In this document: in pieces, positions 13,093 to 24,556 of the stretch
Layout: each line of letters begins with the position of its first letter
Numbering within the stretch: position 1 is the first letter of the stretch
Assembly (NCBI GenBank): GCA_013399305.1
Contig: VXAI01000013.1
Coordinates: 5,456,846 to 5,520,845, forward strand
Origin: Rostratula benghalensis
Taxonomy: Eukaryota > Chordata > Aves > Charadriiformes > Rostratulidae
Reading direction: 5' to 3'
Length of the DNA: 64,000 nt
Made by a program: the position numbers and the translations under genes
Notes under the pieces: generated by a model
Seen by the model: the letters and a program-made list of their open reading frames with translations, nothing else
What the model was told of the DNA's origin: nothing
The model's database searches: none

Positions 13093-14748
13093 CGACACTT
13101 AGTGGTGTTTTGGGTTTTTTGGGTGTTTTTAAGAATTTTCATTTGGTTGCATTAGACTGCTGATGTTGAACAATGCTGTAGCTATCACAGCTCCTGGATG
13201 TAAGGGGAACAAGATTTGTGGAGGAAAATTAATACCTTACATTAGACCAGTCTGCATGTTTAGGGGAGGGAATTTTAGGCATGTAAGATACTCAAATTTG
13301 AGATAGAAGCATTAAATCTCAGAGCTAACTGCTAGCTGGGGATAATTGTTCTTCATTGAATACTAGAGTAGGCAGTCAGGCTATATTAGAGAATAGATAG
13401 TTTTGGGAAGCATGCATAGGTGTTGGGGAGGACATGATAAAGCTTTTTACCTATTCTTTGGGTGTTTCTCTGGTATACTTTTATAATGCAATACAAACCT
13501 AAAGTTTCTTGGGTTCAGGAGCATTGCAATCCTGCAGGCTTATGAAAATTAGTTCCCAGAGATAGCTCTGAGAGATGGTGCTGGGAGGTCAGAGATTGAG
13601 TACTTTGATGAGGAGTGCTCTCTTTGCTGTTAAGGAAATGTTTGTGCACGTTGGTTGCCATGTGCAGTTGCTTAGTTTCATCCCTGTGGTTTTCATCAGA
13701 TCATCTGCTGTGCTGGTTCAAAATCATATTATGTGCTGAGAAATAAATGTATTCAGGGATTTGGATGTGTCTGTCACAGAGGATGTTCACTCTGATGGCT
13801 ATGCAGATGTTTGTATTTGTTGTTCAGATAGTTTCTAGATGTTGTTTTTGATAAACAGATTCCTGAGGCTCATGGAAAACCAGGAGATGGAAGTGTATAA
13901 GGCTCATCCTGAGAGGCTGGGGAAAGATTTTGAAGTAGAAATTTTTCCCACTACTGGTTTCCAAGGTGTAGGAGAGTATGTGAGAAACATAAGTGTACAA
14001 GATAAGATGAGGTGATACCTGGATAGCTCATTCAGTGCTGCAGTCTCTTTTGCAGCAGTGGTGTCCTTGCCAGACAAAATGAAAGCCACTTGGATTAGCA
14101 CAGTATTTTTCTGCTGTTTTTTTTCTACAGTTCTTAATACTGTGGCTCTTTAAACATCTTAATTCTACCATACCATAGCTAAATTGGGTTGTATGTGGTC
14201 ATGTGCAAAGTATGTGTGTCTGTATGATGGGAAGACATAACTGTTAATGGCCTTACAGGAGAGGCTTTACCTCTATTTCTTTAGGTTCTTGTGTTTGTTA
14301 ATTGGATCTGAAAAACAGTCCATCTTGCCAGCTACGCTATTTCTAACAATGGCCTTGATCAGATGCCTAAGCAGAGAATGAAAATGGAGAAAGTGTATGT
14401 GGTAATTCCCATAATGACATTAATCTCAGGAATTTCCTATACCAGATGGAGCAGGGTGGGGGTTATATTTAGCATGTAGCATTTCTGTGCATACGACCTG
14501 CAGTAGATTTCTCTTTCCTATGCTCTTGTAGTCTCTCAAGTACATCTCTGGTACCTACAGTGTACTTTGGCAAAGGGTTGACACGTGTCTGTTATCCACA
14601 AATCTTGTTAAATTTTCTTAGATTTATTTGTTGGAGTAGAAGGCATGTAATTTATGAGGATTAAGTGTGAATTTATTGCCCTTAACCTGAAGAGTGATTC
14701 AGTGTTGTGGATCCTCTGCTCTTATCTGGTTCTAGCGAACCTGGAAAG
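13093..14748 (+). other. CADPS2: intronic sequence, nothing recognised
   Basis: Unique-looking intronic sequence. It starts with a short G/T tract (13102-13130), which overlaps the 3' end of nothing recognisable. The open frame on the - strand at 13904-14101 is short and matches no family I know. Confidence 0.5.
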
Positions 14749-15026
14749 CTTCTACTTGAAGACCCAGAAATGGGCAGAGTACTCCAGCACATTCTCAGCT
14801 GACATCCATTTGGAGAAGAGCACTTGATAGCAGAAGGGCAGGGCTGCTACTCAGGGGAGTCCCTGAGCAGAGCATGAATCGATGGAATGATGGCTGGTGG
14901 CATGTTCAGCTGCATTAGCAGGAACGCAGCTAGTGGGTCAAGGGGGGTGTTTCATTTCCCATCTGCTTGATACTGCTGTGGCCACATCTGGAGTACTCTG
15001 CCCATTTTTGGGTCTTCAAGTAGAAG
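14749..15026. repeat. inverted duplication, two 39-bp arms
   Basis: The arm at 14749-14787 (beginning CTTCTACTTGAAGACCCA) is the reverse complement of 14988-15026 with one mismatch in 39 positions. The arms are separated by 200 bp. The right arm sits inside a + strand CR1 copy and includes its CTGGAGTACTCTGCCCA segment. The left arm has no CR1 context on either side that I can see. Similarity ends abruptly at both edges. Confidence 0.85.
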
Positions 15027-15490
15027 AGTGGTACCAACAAATGGGAAGAAGTCCATTAGTGTCCCCTCAGATACTTAGGTAGAAGACATGATACACAACG
15101 GGAGGTGGAAAGGTCAGTGTTGGTGTAGTCTGGAGAAGGTTGAGAGATAACTACTGTCTTGTAGTCCTTACAGGGGACAGGGCTATAGAGAAGTTGGAGC
15201 CAGACTCTTTTTATAGGTCTGCAAGAAAAGAGCAGGAAGGAATAGTCACAAGCCACTACACAGGAACTTCTGACAAGATACTAGGTGGTGGTGAAGGAAC
15301 TTGAGGAAAAGTATTGGAGGAAGTTACAAAGGGAATCTCCAGTAGCTTTGTCCGTGGGAGATGTGCGAAGCTTGTTTGGACAAGGTTCTGAATAGCGTAA
15401 TGTATCTTCAGAGCTGTCCTTGCTTTGAGAAGGAGGTTTGACTAAATAAATTCTAGAGGTCCCACCTATCCTAAATTTGTCTGTTTCACA
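14900..15490 (+). mobile_element. CR1 LINE fragment (3' portion, with internal non-CR1 segment)
   Basis: Features in CR1 order on the + strand are CAGCTGCATTAGCAGGAACG, then GTGGGTCAAGGGGGGTG, then CTGGAGTACTCTGCCCA. At 15310-15490 come the AAAGGGAATCTCCAGTAGC and GGAGGTTTGACTAAAT segments, ending in TCTAGAGGTCCCACCTATCC. The middle (about 15090-15300) is hard to align by eye. It may be diverged CR1 or an insertion. The reading frame is destroyed. Confidence 0.75.
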
Positions 15491-18400
15491 GCCCTCACAG
15501 AGAGAAGGTAGATGGAATATGGATGCAACTCGGCTTATTAATGAAGCTAGATAAACTTTTGTGTAAAACGTTTTGTAGAATTACCTAGTTTGGTGAAATA
15601 GTATTTTTAAAGGTCACCAGAACCCAGAATAAATGTGACACTTTGTTGTGGATTTTGTTCCATCTCTTATTGTTATCCTTTCTATTTCTTGAATTTAAGC
15701 CAAACTAGTCCCAAAACATGAAACAAGTTGTCACAGAGTGCGGTGGGCACGCAACTTGTATTTTCCAGGTGCCAAACAGAAATTAAAGTAGTTGAGAAGA
15801 ATGATTTATTGGGTTTTGTTAAATTTCATTTTTCAGAGGAGGGAAAATCCTGTTACCTGCGAAACCTCCGTGCTTTTGTTTTTGTTTGTTTCTTTTGTTT
15901 CCATCAGAACTGGCAGAAGCTGAGAAGTGCATGGAGAAGCTGTGTATGTTGGGGGAAGAGCTGACATTTGCACAACCAGGAAAAGGATGTATGATCACTT
16001 AGAAAGTGGGCCAAAACAGAACGTGAATGTCAACCTTGGAAAGATGAGAGTAGGTTGGAGGAAGGTGTGTTTTGCTGATGCTTCCATTAGTTCAGGCAGC
16101 TCTGCTGGAGCCTCCTCAGCTACACTTGGAGATCTTTGCTGGCAAAATGTCCTGGTGTATGATTGTTGGCAAACAAAGCTTTTCAGTGCAACACTTTTGA
16201 GGTATGAAAAAGCTGTTTCTGGTAGCTTAATTTGCATATGGAGAATTTTACAAAATAAGAAAGCTGTTTTCTTGCAGTAAACAGATCTTCTGCCAAATAG
16301 TTCTGGGAGCACACAGTTGACATGGGGTGGAAAAGATGATGTAGGTGCAGAGGAGGAAGACAGGAGCTGTGCTGTAGGAAGTGATGCAAATCCACGCATG
16401 CAGCACAGTTTGAAGTGCTGACGTACACTGTGAGTCATAGCTTTACATCTACATGTTTGCAGCACTTACCTCTAAAACTTCCCTCAGTTTTTATTTTTGG
16501 AAAGGCACTGCTAGCTGAGGTTCACACCATGGGCAAGGCTCACTATGTGCATCTCTGCATGGTCACCTGCAGGAGCTGTCATCAGCTTTCCCGGCTGGAA
16601 GGTTTGCTTGCCTGACTTTTCAGGCATGACTGGTCTCCTGGTGGCTCTGGCAATCTGAGGGAAGTAAACCTGTGGTTTCCTCTGCATGGCAGATGGCCCC
16701 AAACAGTGGTGGCACAAGGGACAGCAAAACAATAGTTGGCCTAGCATGGCACAATGTGTCTATGTGGCCACTTGAGACTAAAAGATCAATGAAATCTGCT
16801 GCACAGGAGAAACAAATACAGTAACATAAATCCAGCTGATGACTGTCAGATAAATTTTACAGCAAATCTCAGGTAGTAGGAGTAGGTACAAAGGAAATGA
16901 TTGCAACTGCACTGACAACTTCATCTCGGAGAAGATGGCTTTTATTGGGGTATGATATTTACTGCATTTAGGACAAATGTGTAGCAGATGCTTTCTTTCC
17001 TGGCGTGGCATAGTCTGTAAAAGGTTGATAATCTTTTTCAAACAATAAAGAAGTCTAGCACTGTCATAAGGTAGTTAAAGCAGTTAATTTTTTCTGTGTT
17101 TCTTTATTACTCTTCTTCTGCCTAAAAGTTAGGAAAGTCTGGTTTCTCTCTTTCCCCCTCCGCCCTCCAAAAACCATTCCTCTTCATTATCAGAATAAGT
17201 ATTTTTCTTTTCCTCTCAGGTGGCCAATCTGAGCTTTTTGGCAACTGTCTTCAGTTCTGTATTTTGGTGATCAGGGTGGTACACTTGAATTCCTTCACAT
17301 AAACCAGACTTTGCCTTTGCTCACTGCTGGTGATTTTTGTCCCATTCCCTCTAATTCCTAAAGAAAACCAATACCTAAATCATCCATTCCTTGTGAAGTA
17401 TTTTAGAGTCCTGACAAAGAATCTTGAATATGCTGTTCTGGACAATGAAAATAGTTAAAGTTTCAGACTTAATGATAGAGAAAACATTTCTAACTTAGAA
17501 TGAAATACCTCTAAGTAGAATTGAATGACCTGTACATTATTGGCAGTGTTTCTGGTTGTTAAACAACTGGCAGACCAACAAAAGGTAAATGCCATGTCAT
17601 GCTTGCTTGATTAGAAAGAATGAGAAATTTGGTTGCTAAATGTAATGGCTGATTTTTGAAATATAATATATGCTTCTAAGAGACAGTGAATTGTTGTACA
17701 ATAGGTATGTACATAGGGTAGACTGTGGTGAGTGACAGCAAACAGAATCATTACAGACAGTGTTTTACTTGAATAACTTCAGCTTTAAGAAAACTAAAGA
17801 ACAGCTAAGGTTGCTAAGTGACGGCAAAATATTTATCCATTATTTAGAAAATCAAACTGGTTTATGCAATGAATAGTAAAGGACAGCATATATTGTGTGT
17901 CACCCACACGCTCTGTAGGACCATTATTGTAGACTGTGAAGACCTGCATAATTCAGCACAATAATCACAACTATCATCCCTGTCTTAGTACTGAGATTCT
18001 CTAAAACTATTTATTGAGTCCTCTTCCTCAGAAGAAAATCTCTCAAGTAATTCTCTATAAATGAACATGTTCTGTCTCTGCTCTGAAACACAAGTAATAT
18101 TCTTGTTTGTGTAGGCAGATACTGGAAGAGGAGGCAAGGTGGGGGAGAAGGAAGGGAAATGGAGTGAGAACCACTGTTTATAACTGGCTGTTTGCTGCTT
18201 ATTCTCATCACAGATGTGTGATGAAGCTCATTAACAACCAATGATGTGACGCAGATGTTTTGGTTTTTGGAAGGAGAAGACAAGGATGGGTTCAACCTAA
18301 GGCTCTATGCCCTGCCCTTGGCTCTCACAGAGAAGGCATGTATGAGGCTTTCCAGGGTCCACCTCTGTGGCTAAAGCCCTCCCCACCACCATGGTGGTGG

Positions 18401-19032
18401 GAAGCTGGGGTTGCAGCAGGGTTGGTCATGGACAAAGACTTTTGGGTGGCTCTTCAGTCTTGCTCAGCAGTAGAGGGAGAGTTGTTTCAAGTATTGTCAG
18501 ATATTGTCCTGCTATTTACAAGGGTCATTTGGGGAAAACCCAATGTGATGGGTTGACCAGTAGCCCTGCACGGCTGTGCTGGGAGACCCTGCAGAGGAGG
18601 CACAGGGAGTCACTGAGCTCCACACCTTTGCAATTGGAGGATTTGGGAAGGTGGTGAGACCAGGGAGATGGCAGTTAGATTGGCACTTAACCAGCTACCT
18701 TTCAGGGCAGAGTGTGAAATCCTATGAAACAAAATCTAAAAGAAACATTAAGAAATATGTAGAACATGTACTTGCTCCTTTTGTAGGCACCTTGAGCTTA
18801 GGTTGGAAACTTGGTTTGATGTGTGAGTGGACCTGTGAAATGTGTAGGGCCTTGAACTCGTGGTCTACTTGAATTGCCAGGAAATTATTGGTACTTGAAT
18901 TTGTATTGCTCTGGAAGTAGTGGGTTAAATTGAGCATGACTGTAAATGTGTTGACTTGCTGTACTGTCCGGGTTTGGTTCTGGCTGAGGGTATGGGCTAG
19001 TAGGACAAATTCTCTTATAATGAATCTCAATG
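15491..19032 (+). other. CADPS2: CADPS2 upstream intron, unique sequence
   Basis: No gene is recognised. Overlapping open frames on both strands at 15927-16465 (up to 156 codons on the - strand) look like chance. At 17203-17219 a pyrimidine tract ending in CTCTCAG followed by GTGGCC resembles a splice acceptor but has no exon behind it. The segment 18540-18720 is more GC-rich and starts with TGATGGGTTGACC, which recalls the edge of some avian LTRs, but I could not follow the similarity further. Confidence 0.5.
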
Positions 19033-19097
19033 NNNNNNNNNNNNNNNNNNNNNNNNNNNNNNNNNNNNNNNNNNNNNNNNNNNNNNNNNNNNNNNNN
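19033..19097. other. assembly gap (65 N)
   Basis: A run of 65 N characters. The flanking sequence on both sides is ordinary intron, so a short unresolved repeat or an estimated gap is likely. Confidence 0.99.
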
Positions 19098-19743
19098 TTC
19101 TTGACAAAAAGCCTGGCAGGACAAGAAACAAATTTCTGTTCAAAGAAGTATGTGAGAAGTTGGGTGGAAAAGAACTTACTTGTACCTTTATTTCTCTTCA
19201 TTCAGGAGATGCAAGTTTTTCTCTCCTGACCGAAGTGGGAGAGGTTTGAGGTTTGAGAGTGAGCAGTTTGAGGAAAGGCTCATAAGATTATTTCTTTTAC
19301 CACTATTCCCTGCTCTTAAAAAGTATTTTTGGGGATAAAGTTATCCAAAAGCAGATGCAGCTGTGGAAGGCATTGGACAAAATGCCCTAGTTTTGGAAGT
19401 ATCAGGGACTTAAGTCATGTTTGGTGCTACAGATCATATACATTGCAGCTGAGTATTTGGGGGTGGCTCTTTGGTTCCTCCCTCCCCCTTCTTTTTTGTA
19501 GTCTGCGTAAGAAATATTTTATCTAGCTTTCTCTGTAATCACAGTCACCACCTCCTGCTATTTTCCTAAAATACCCATATGGTCTGAGACAGGGTACTTT
19601 CACACTACTGTGTGGGAGTAGAGAAGAAGCAATGCTGTTGCTTGCGTTAAGGTCAGGGGCTTATTGATACTCGCAGAAATCCCAGCTCCAAGTGTGAAAG
19701 ACGTGCAACCTGTGGTTCTTTCTTTGCTGTATTTCCAAAATTG

Positions 19744-19757
19744 CCACAAGGTGGCAA
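19744..19757 (+). promoter_or_regulatory. possible CTCF-like site inside a short palindrome
   Basis: CCACAAGGTGGCAA matches 12 of 14 positions of the CTCF core as I remember it (CCASYAGRKGGCRS). It is the centre of an inverted repeat with ATTGCCAC and GTGGCAAT arms around AAG. A single short motif match is weak evidence of binding. Confidence 0.25.
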
Positions 19758-22679
19758 TGGTTCAGAATGTTACTCCTCCAGCACCGGTGGTTTGGCTGAC
19801 TGCACTGGCTGGGGACAGGGTCGGCCACAGGCTGTGGTTGCAAGCCAGAGGCTGCAGTGCTCTGGGGCATGGGGGGAAAAGCTGGTTGTGCCCAACAAGC
19901 TGGCAACATCTTGGGCTTTTTCGTTTTAAAGCCCAAAATTTCATAGTTTTCACAGCTGTACTGGGGGTTACGTCTTTGCCAGCTGCTGTTGGCTCCGTAT
20001 GTTTAGGGCAGTAGCGAGCTGCTCTGTGCCCTTAATGAGAAGCGGATGAAAATGCTCTAAATCTAGCATCAAACTCTGTGAAGCTAAGGTTTTGTTCTAT
20101 TTTGGGGTTGTTTTGTTTGTTTTTTCCTTTCAAAGAGAAGATAAGCAGTGTTACTGTTACAAATACATACATGATGTATTTTTCCTTCAAACTGTTGGAC
20201 TTCATTGATTAATGAAGCAAAACCTGTGATGCTGCAACAACTCCCGAAACTGCCAGATCTGTCTGAAATGCACCTTCCTATTTTTGTAAGGATTTTATTT
20301 CTGTGTAAACTCTGTTTATTGAAATGGTTTAATGCTATACATGGAACTAAAACAGAAATGCCTTTAAATTTTCACACTCAGGGTTCATTTTAGAAGGGAA
20401 AAAGCAAATTTTTAATGTTCAAAGAAGACTATCTTGGGCTATGTAAGACTTTGAGATGTTAAATGCAAGGTGAGAAATTTTTTAATAGTTAAGTGCTTGA
20501 GGCTCTTCTGACATCTTTGTATTATTCTATAAATTATGAACAGTTAAATTGCTGCTGCAACTTGAAAAAAGTTATTCTTAATTTAATTAAATAGCTTTTT
20601 GAGGAATTTATTCCATCTTATATGTTTTTTCATTCTTTGATAGCCTACTAAGGTTAGTAAATGTTAAGTAAAAAATGAATGTTACCTTTTGTGAAATGCA
20701 CAAGGATGGAGGGGAAGAGGCATTTTTATCTCTTGCTTGGTTGCAATGAAGAAAAAGCAAGTTTGAGGGCACTTAATCTCTTTTTTGCTTAAAGTTGTCT
20801 TTGCAACTGTCAGTCATTCTGCAGAATGCAATGAAACCTGATATTTTGGGTTGCTGGAATTTAGTTATACATTCTCCCATGAAGCAGCAGTAGTTATTTA
20901 TGTAGCATCACATAGAGTTATGGCAACAGATTTCCTGCCACCGAGAATGTGAAATCCAAATAAGCAATACAAAACTGAAGCAGGCTGATAAAAAGCCACA
21001 GAATCAGTGAGACTTTGTTGTGTGCTTAGATGATACTCAGAGTTAAGTTTACATTTGGGCATCCATGTAGTAATGGCCATGTTCATTTTTGTTTTGCTGT
21101 TTGTGGTTCTTTCTATTAGAATTAAAACATGGCCACAGGGGCACTGGCAGTGAAGATGTAAAGAAAAGTAGTGAGGGTCTGAAAACAGAGATCTAATACG
21201 TATGAGTCCTGCATAGAGGAAAGGGCACATGCAGTGGAAATGTAATCCTGCGCAAGGATTTTGAGCTCATTTATGTGAACTCCTACCAGAGAGAGTCTGG
21301 CCAGGCTTATTGCACTTAAGTTTAAGCATTTCACTTGGGATTCTGATTGTGCATGATGTCCTACCTCTTGTTCTTTGTTAACCAAGATGGACAACTTCAA
21401 AGGTAGCCCAGACGTGGACAGGTTGAGCTGTTTGGCAGTGTCTGAGAAGTTACGCCCTGTAGAGATTTCTCTCCATTTGCTGTTACAGCATTCTAATGCA
21501 ATTAGACTTCCCATTTTTCTCTGTCTTTCTAAGCTACTACTTTTACTGTGAGATTTGTTTTGTTACATTTCTAAAGGCACTTGGCTGCAAATTGAAGAGT
21601 ATTAATGAATCCATTAAAAATGAACAACATAAAAAAAAATACAAGTGATATTTCACTGTACTTTCAATATTCTGACAATTAAAAAGCCACAAAGGAATGG
21701 TATGCTACAACAGACTACTATATATTATTCTCTATCATGACAGTTAACACAACCCTGTCTCTGAATCTGAAGTTTGTTTTACTGTCATATAATCCTTAGT
21801 GCGAGGTGTAGCTCTTCATATTTTCAATTGGAATGACTATTTTTTAGTTTTGCAGGAGAACTTTTATTCCTCTACACAACTAGATTTCACACTAAACCAT
21901 AAGTAACTTAAGATGCATACAGTAATGCTAAAATGCCACTCAACCTTTAGAATTACTTACCTGAAGCAGTGAATATGAAAGCCGTATATAAATATTTTAA
22001 AGGCATTTCAGTTTGCTGGACTATGATGGTTAGAAATAAAGAAGTCAGAATTAAATTCGTATTTCATTGCCTTATTCATAATGGTTTTGTTTGATATGCG
22101 TGTAATAGACAAGCAAATCACCTAAAGAATGAAGGCTGCAAGCATAAAAACACATTTCCATAATTGCCTTGGCAGGAAGCCCGTGTGTTCTCATGGCAGA
22201 GCTGTGAATATTCCATGGGATGAAGGAACTGCTTTCTCAGCAGTGGCCCACCCTCGATGGGAGCGCTTGGCTCTAAGTCTCCTACAAGAACAAGCTTGTG
22301 GTGAAAAAAAAAAAATCTCAGTCCATTCTTAGTGATTCACATTTTCCAATATCTCAACCTGTCCAATATCTTTAGAAAATGAAAGAGTAACAGGAGAAGA
22401 AGAAGAAGGGGAATGAAATAATGGCAAAGACCTGTCCTGTGTACCTGGGAACAAACTTTGATTTCTATTTGAAACAGCTAAGCTTTGTGGTGCAGTTCCT
22501 GTGCAAGGAATGGATGTCTGGCAGACAAGTGGATAAAGTCCCATTTTTGATTTTTGTGCAGACAATGCAAATACTTCTGATTTTTAACTAGCAGTGGTAC
22601 AGGCTGGCGTCAGTGTTGGGCTGCTGCTCTCAAGAGCTCATACAGGAAATTTTTCCAAGATACAGCAACATCTGTTGAA

Positions 22680-22713
22680 GTTTGTTGGCCTCAGTGGGAG
22701 TTTGTTGGCCTCA
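22680..22713. repeat. short tandem duplication, 20-bp period
   Basis: GTTTGTTGGCCTCA occurs at 22680-22693 and again at 22700-22713, separated by GTGGGA. A third partial copy (ATGTTGGCC) follows. Confidence 0.85.
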
Positions 22714-23486
22714 ATGTTGGCCCTTTTCCTCTGTAGGGCCTTCTTGGGGCTTGTTCCGTCTTGCTAAATAACTTTGTGAAGATGAGGAACAGAGTTATAA
22801 TGTATTTTTAAGTAGCTTGGATTTTTTTCAAAGGCGTATTTCAATGGCTTTGCATTGCTACTGACTACATGTCACCATTTTTCAGAGGATTTCTCATACC
22901 AAGTATTTAGATGCTATTGATACTGTTGTTTCCTGTGAAAAGAAAACAACTTTCAGGTTTGTATTCACTCTGGAGAGAGTTTTGCAGTGAATTGCTACAT
23001 GTTTCACAGAAACACATAACTTGATAAACTTTGCAATCTTTGTGGGATGCAAATTCCCCCTTGCTGTGAAGGAAGTAGAGATTGTCCACTGTATGCACAT
23101 TATCAGAATAGCTTTAATTTTGCTGATCTTGTAACACTGTTGTGGAGGAAATGGTTTCAATGTGTTGACACTGGAGACCTGAAAGCCTAAGGTCACCACA
23201 CTTGGTGTAGATCCCAAGAAGTTCTTTTGTAAGAAGTGATGATGGTTTGGGGTAGTGTTATTTGTTGCAGTTCAGCCATTACAAATATAACTTTCTGCCC
23301 TCTGGAAAAATATTTTCAGTTTCTGGCTATGCTCTTATTTATTTGTTGATTTTTAACTAAACAAAATAGAGGAAGGGTTAAAAAGACTTTTCAATCAGTT
23401 GTGTTTGGATTTTTGAAATGTTAAATTCAAAGTTCAGGTATACTCACTGGAATAACGGCTTTAGATTAGTTTTAAAGTTCTGGGAA

Positions 23487-23522
23487 ACAAAAAAAACCCC
23501 AACCCAAAAACCCCCCCAAACA
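23487..23522 (-). repeat. C/A-rich low-complexity tract
   Basis: AAAAAAAA, CCCC, AACCC, AAAAA, CCCCCCC and AAAC in succession. It is the opposite-strand type of the recurrent G/T tracts. Confidence 0.75.
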
Positions 23523-24401
23523 ATAATCCCTGCATTTAACTGTTACTTTGTTACAGTAATATGTTTAGTGGAAGTCTCCTTTGATGTAATTTTCTAACTT
23601 CTCACAGATTTGATAAGGAGACATATCTTATTAAATATGTCAAGAGTTGATAGGAACCTTGGGAAAAGACCTGTGCCTGGAACCCTGGAGAGCTTTCAGA
23701 TTTTGCCTTTACCTGTAGCATTAAACTTTGATTTAAAATGGGTTGATTACAAGATTTTATCATATAAAGTACTCTACTAGGAATCTGTTTTCAAAATGCA
23801 CTCAATTTTTATATGAAATCCACCAAATTAATTTGATATTGGTCTTGGAGCCTTGTGTCAGCTCTTCCCAGAGATTAGTTGTTTCATGTTGCTCATAGTG
23901 CTATAATACCAGTGAGTAGAAGTCTATTTTCTTCATAGGGAGCATTTTTCATCCATTTTCATCACAGTAAGCATGCTTGTTAAAACATGCCAATAGTAAC
24001 ACCTAGAGTACTCCAGAAAACAGAGGCACCTCACTTGCTTTTCACTTATTTGGAGTCTGAAAAAAATTGAAATATTTGAAGGCTGGAGCTAAAAGCTAAA
24101 TTTTATTAGCTGGTGCTGCTGCCTTGGGGAATATCAGCCATTTTATTAGGCACAGGCATATATAAGATATTTCTCAAAACTAGTGCCTGTGCAGACTTAC
24201 CTGTAGCATCCTGAGGACACAAATGGAAGAGAAGAGGTTTGGTTGCATGACTTGCTGCAGCAAACTGGCTTGCCCTGGTGGGACCCTGAAGAGCTGGGAC
24301 TCACTTAGGGAGCCAGCTTGCCTTTGCCTTTTCTTCTCTAGCCACAGCTTCCAAGTGTTGCTTATTCTTACTTTGAGGCTATTTGTCTTTATTATTGCTC
24401 A

Positions 24402-24442
24402 CTCCTTTCTTTTTTTTCTTTTTTTTTTTTTTTCTTGTGTAG
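24402..24442 (+). other. CADPS2: splice acceptor and polypyrimidine tract of the 114-bp CADPS2 exon
   Basis: An almost unbroken run of T and C from about 24402 to 24435 leads to TTGTGTAG, with the AG at 24441-24442. It is a strong acceptor and fixes the exon start at 24443. Confidence 0.9.
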
Positions 24443-24556
24443 CTCAATAAGCAGCAGCTACAGGTACTGAGGGAACGTTTCCTGGCATTTTTGAATGGGG
24501 AGACACAAATTGTAGCAGATGAAGCATTTTGCAATGCTGTACGAAGTTACTATGAG
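24443..24556 (+). CDS. CADPS2: CADPS2 (CAPS2) internal coding exon, probably exon 2
   Basis: The exon is 114 bp and encodes 38 residues, from [13 protein letters not shown] to [15 protein letters not shown]. It is flanked by a T-rich tract with AG (24441-24442) and a GTAAGT donor (24557). Both ends are phase 0. The motif [14 protein letters not shown] identifies the CAPS family, which primes dense-core vesicles for calcium-triggered exocytosis. The segment lies in the N-terminal region before the C2, PH and MUN-like parts. Cys in AFCNAV points to CADPS2, because CADPS1, as I recall it, has Met there. A Leu (CTG) stands in RERFLAF where mammalian CAPS proteins have Gln (RFQAF). This is either a lineage change or a sequence error. 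Without splicing, translation would run about 88 codons into the intron and stop at about 24820. The exon number is inferred from the mammalian gene layout. Confidence 0.95.

Larger units (their letters stand above)
19098..24442 (+). other. CADPS2: CADPS2 upstream intron, last 5.3 kb before the exon
   Basis: Contains a CTCF-like motif at 19744-19757 next to a GC-richer patch (about 19780-19900), a G/T tract (20100-20130), a 20-bp-period tandem duplication (22680-22713) and a C/A tract (23487-23522). No mobile element was identified. The end is the polypyrimidine tract and AG acceptor of the coding exon. Confidence 0.55.

Noticed and set aside
15995..16465. 156-codon open frame on the - strand, with overlapping + strand frames of 117 and 78 codons
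   Set aside because: It has no recognisable domain, no homology I know, and frames open on both strands. One frame of this length is expected by chance in 64 kb of vertebrate intron.
17203..17219. Acceptor-like TTTTCTTTTCCTCTCAG
   Set aside because: No donor or coding frame resembling CAPS2 follows. Decoy acceptors are common in long introns.
18540..18720. Possible LTR beginning TGATGGGTTGACC
   Set aside because: Only the first 13 or so bases resemble an avian LTR edge that I remember. The rest does not, and no end was found.
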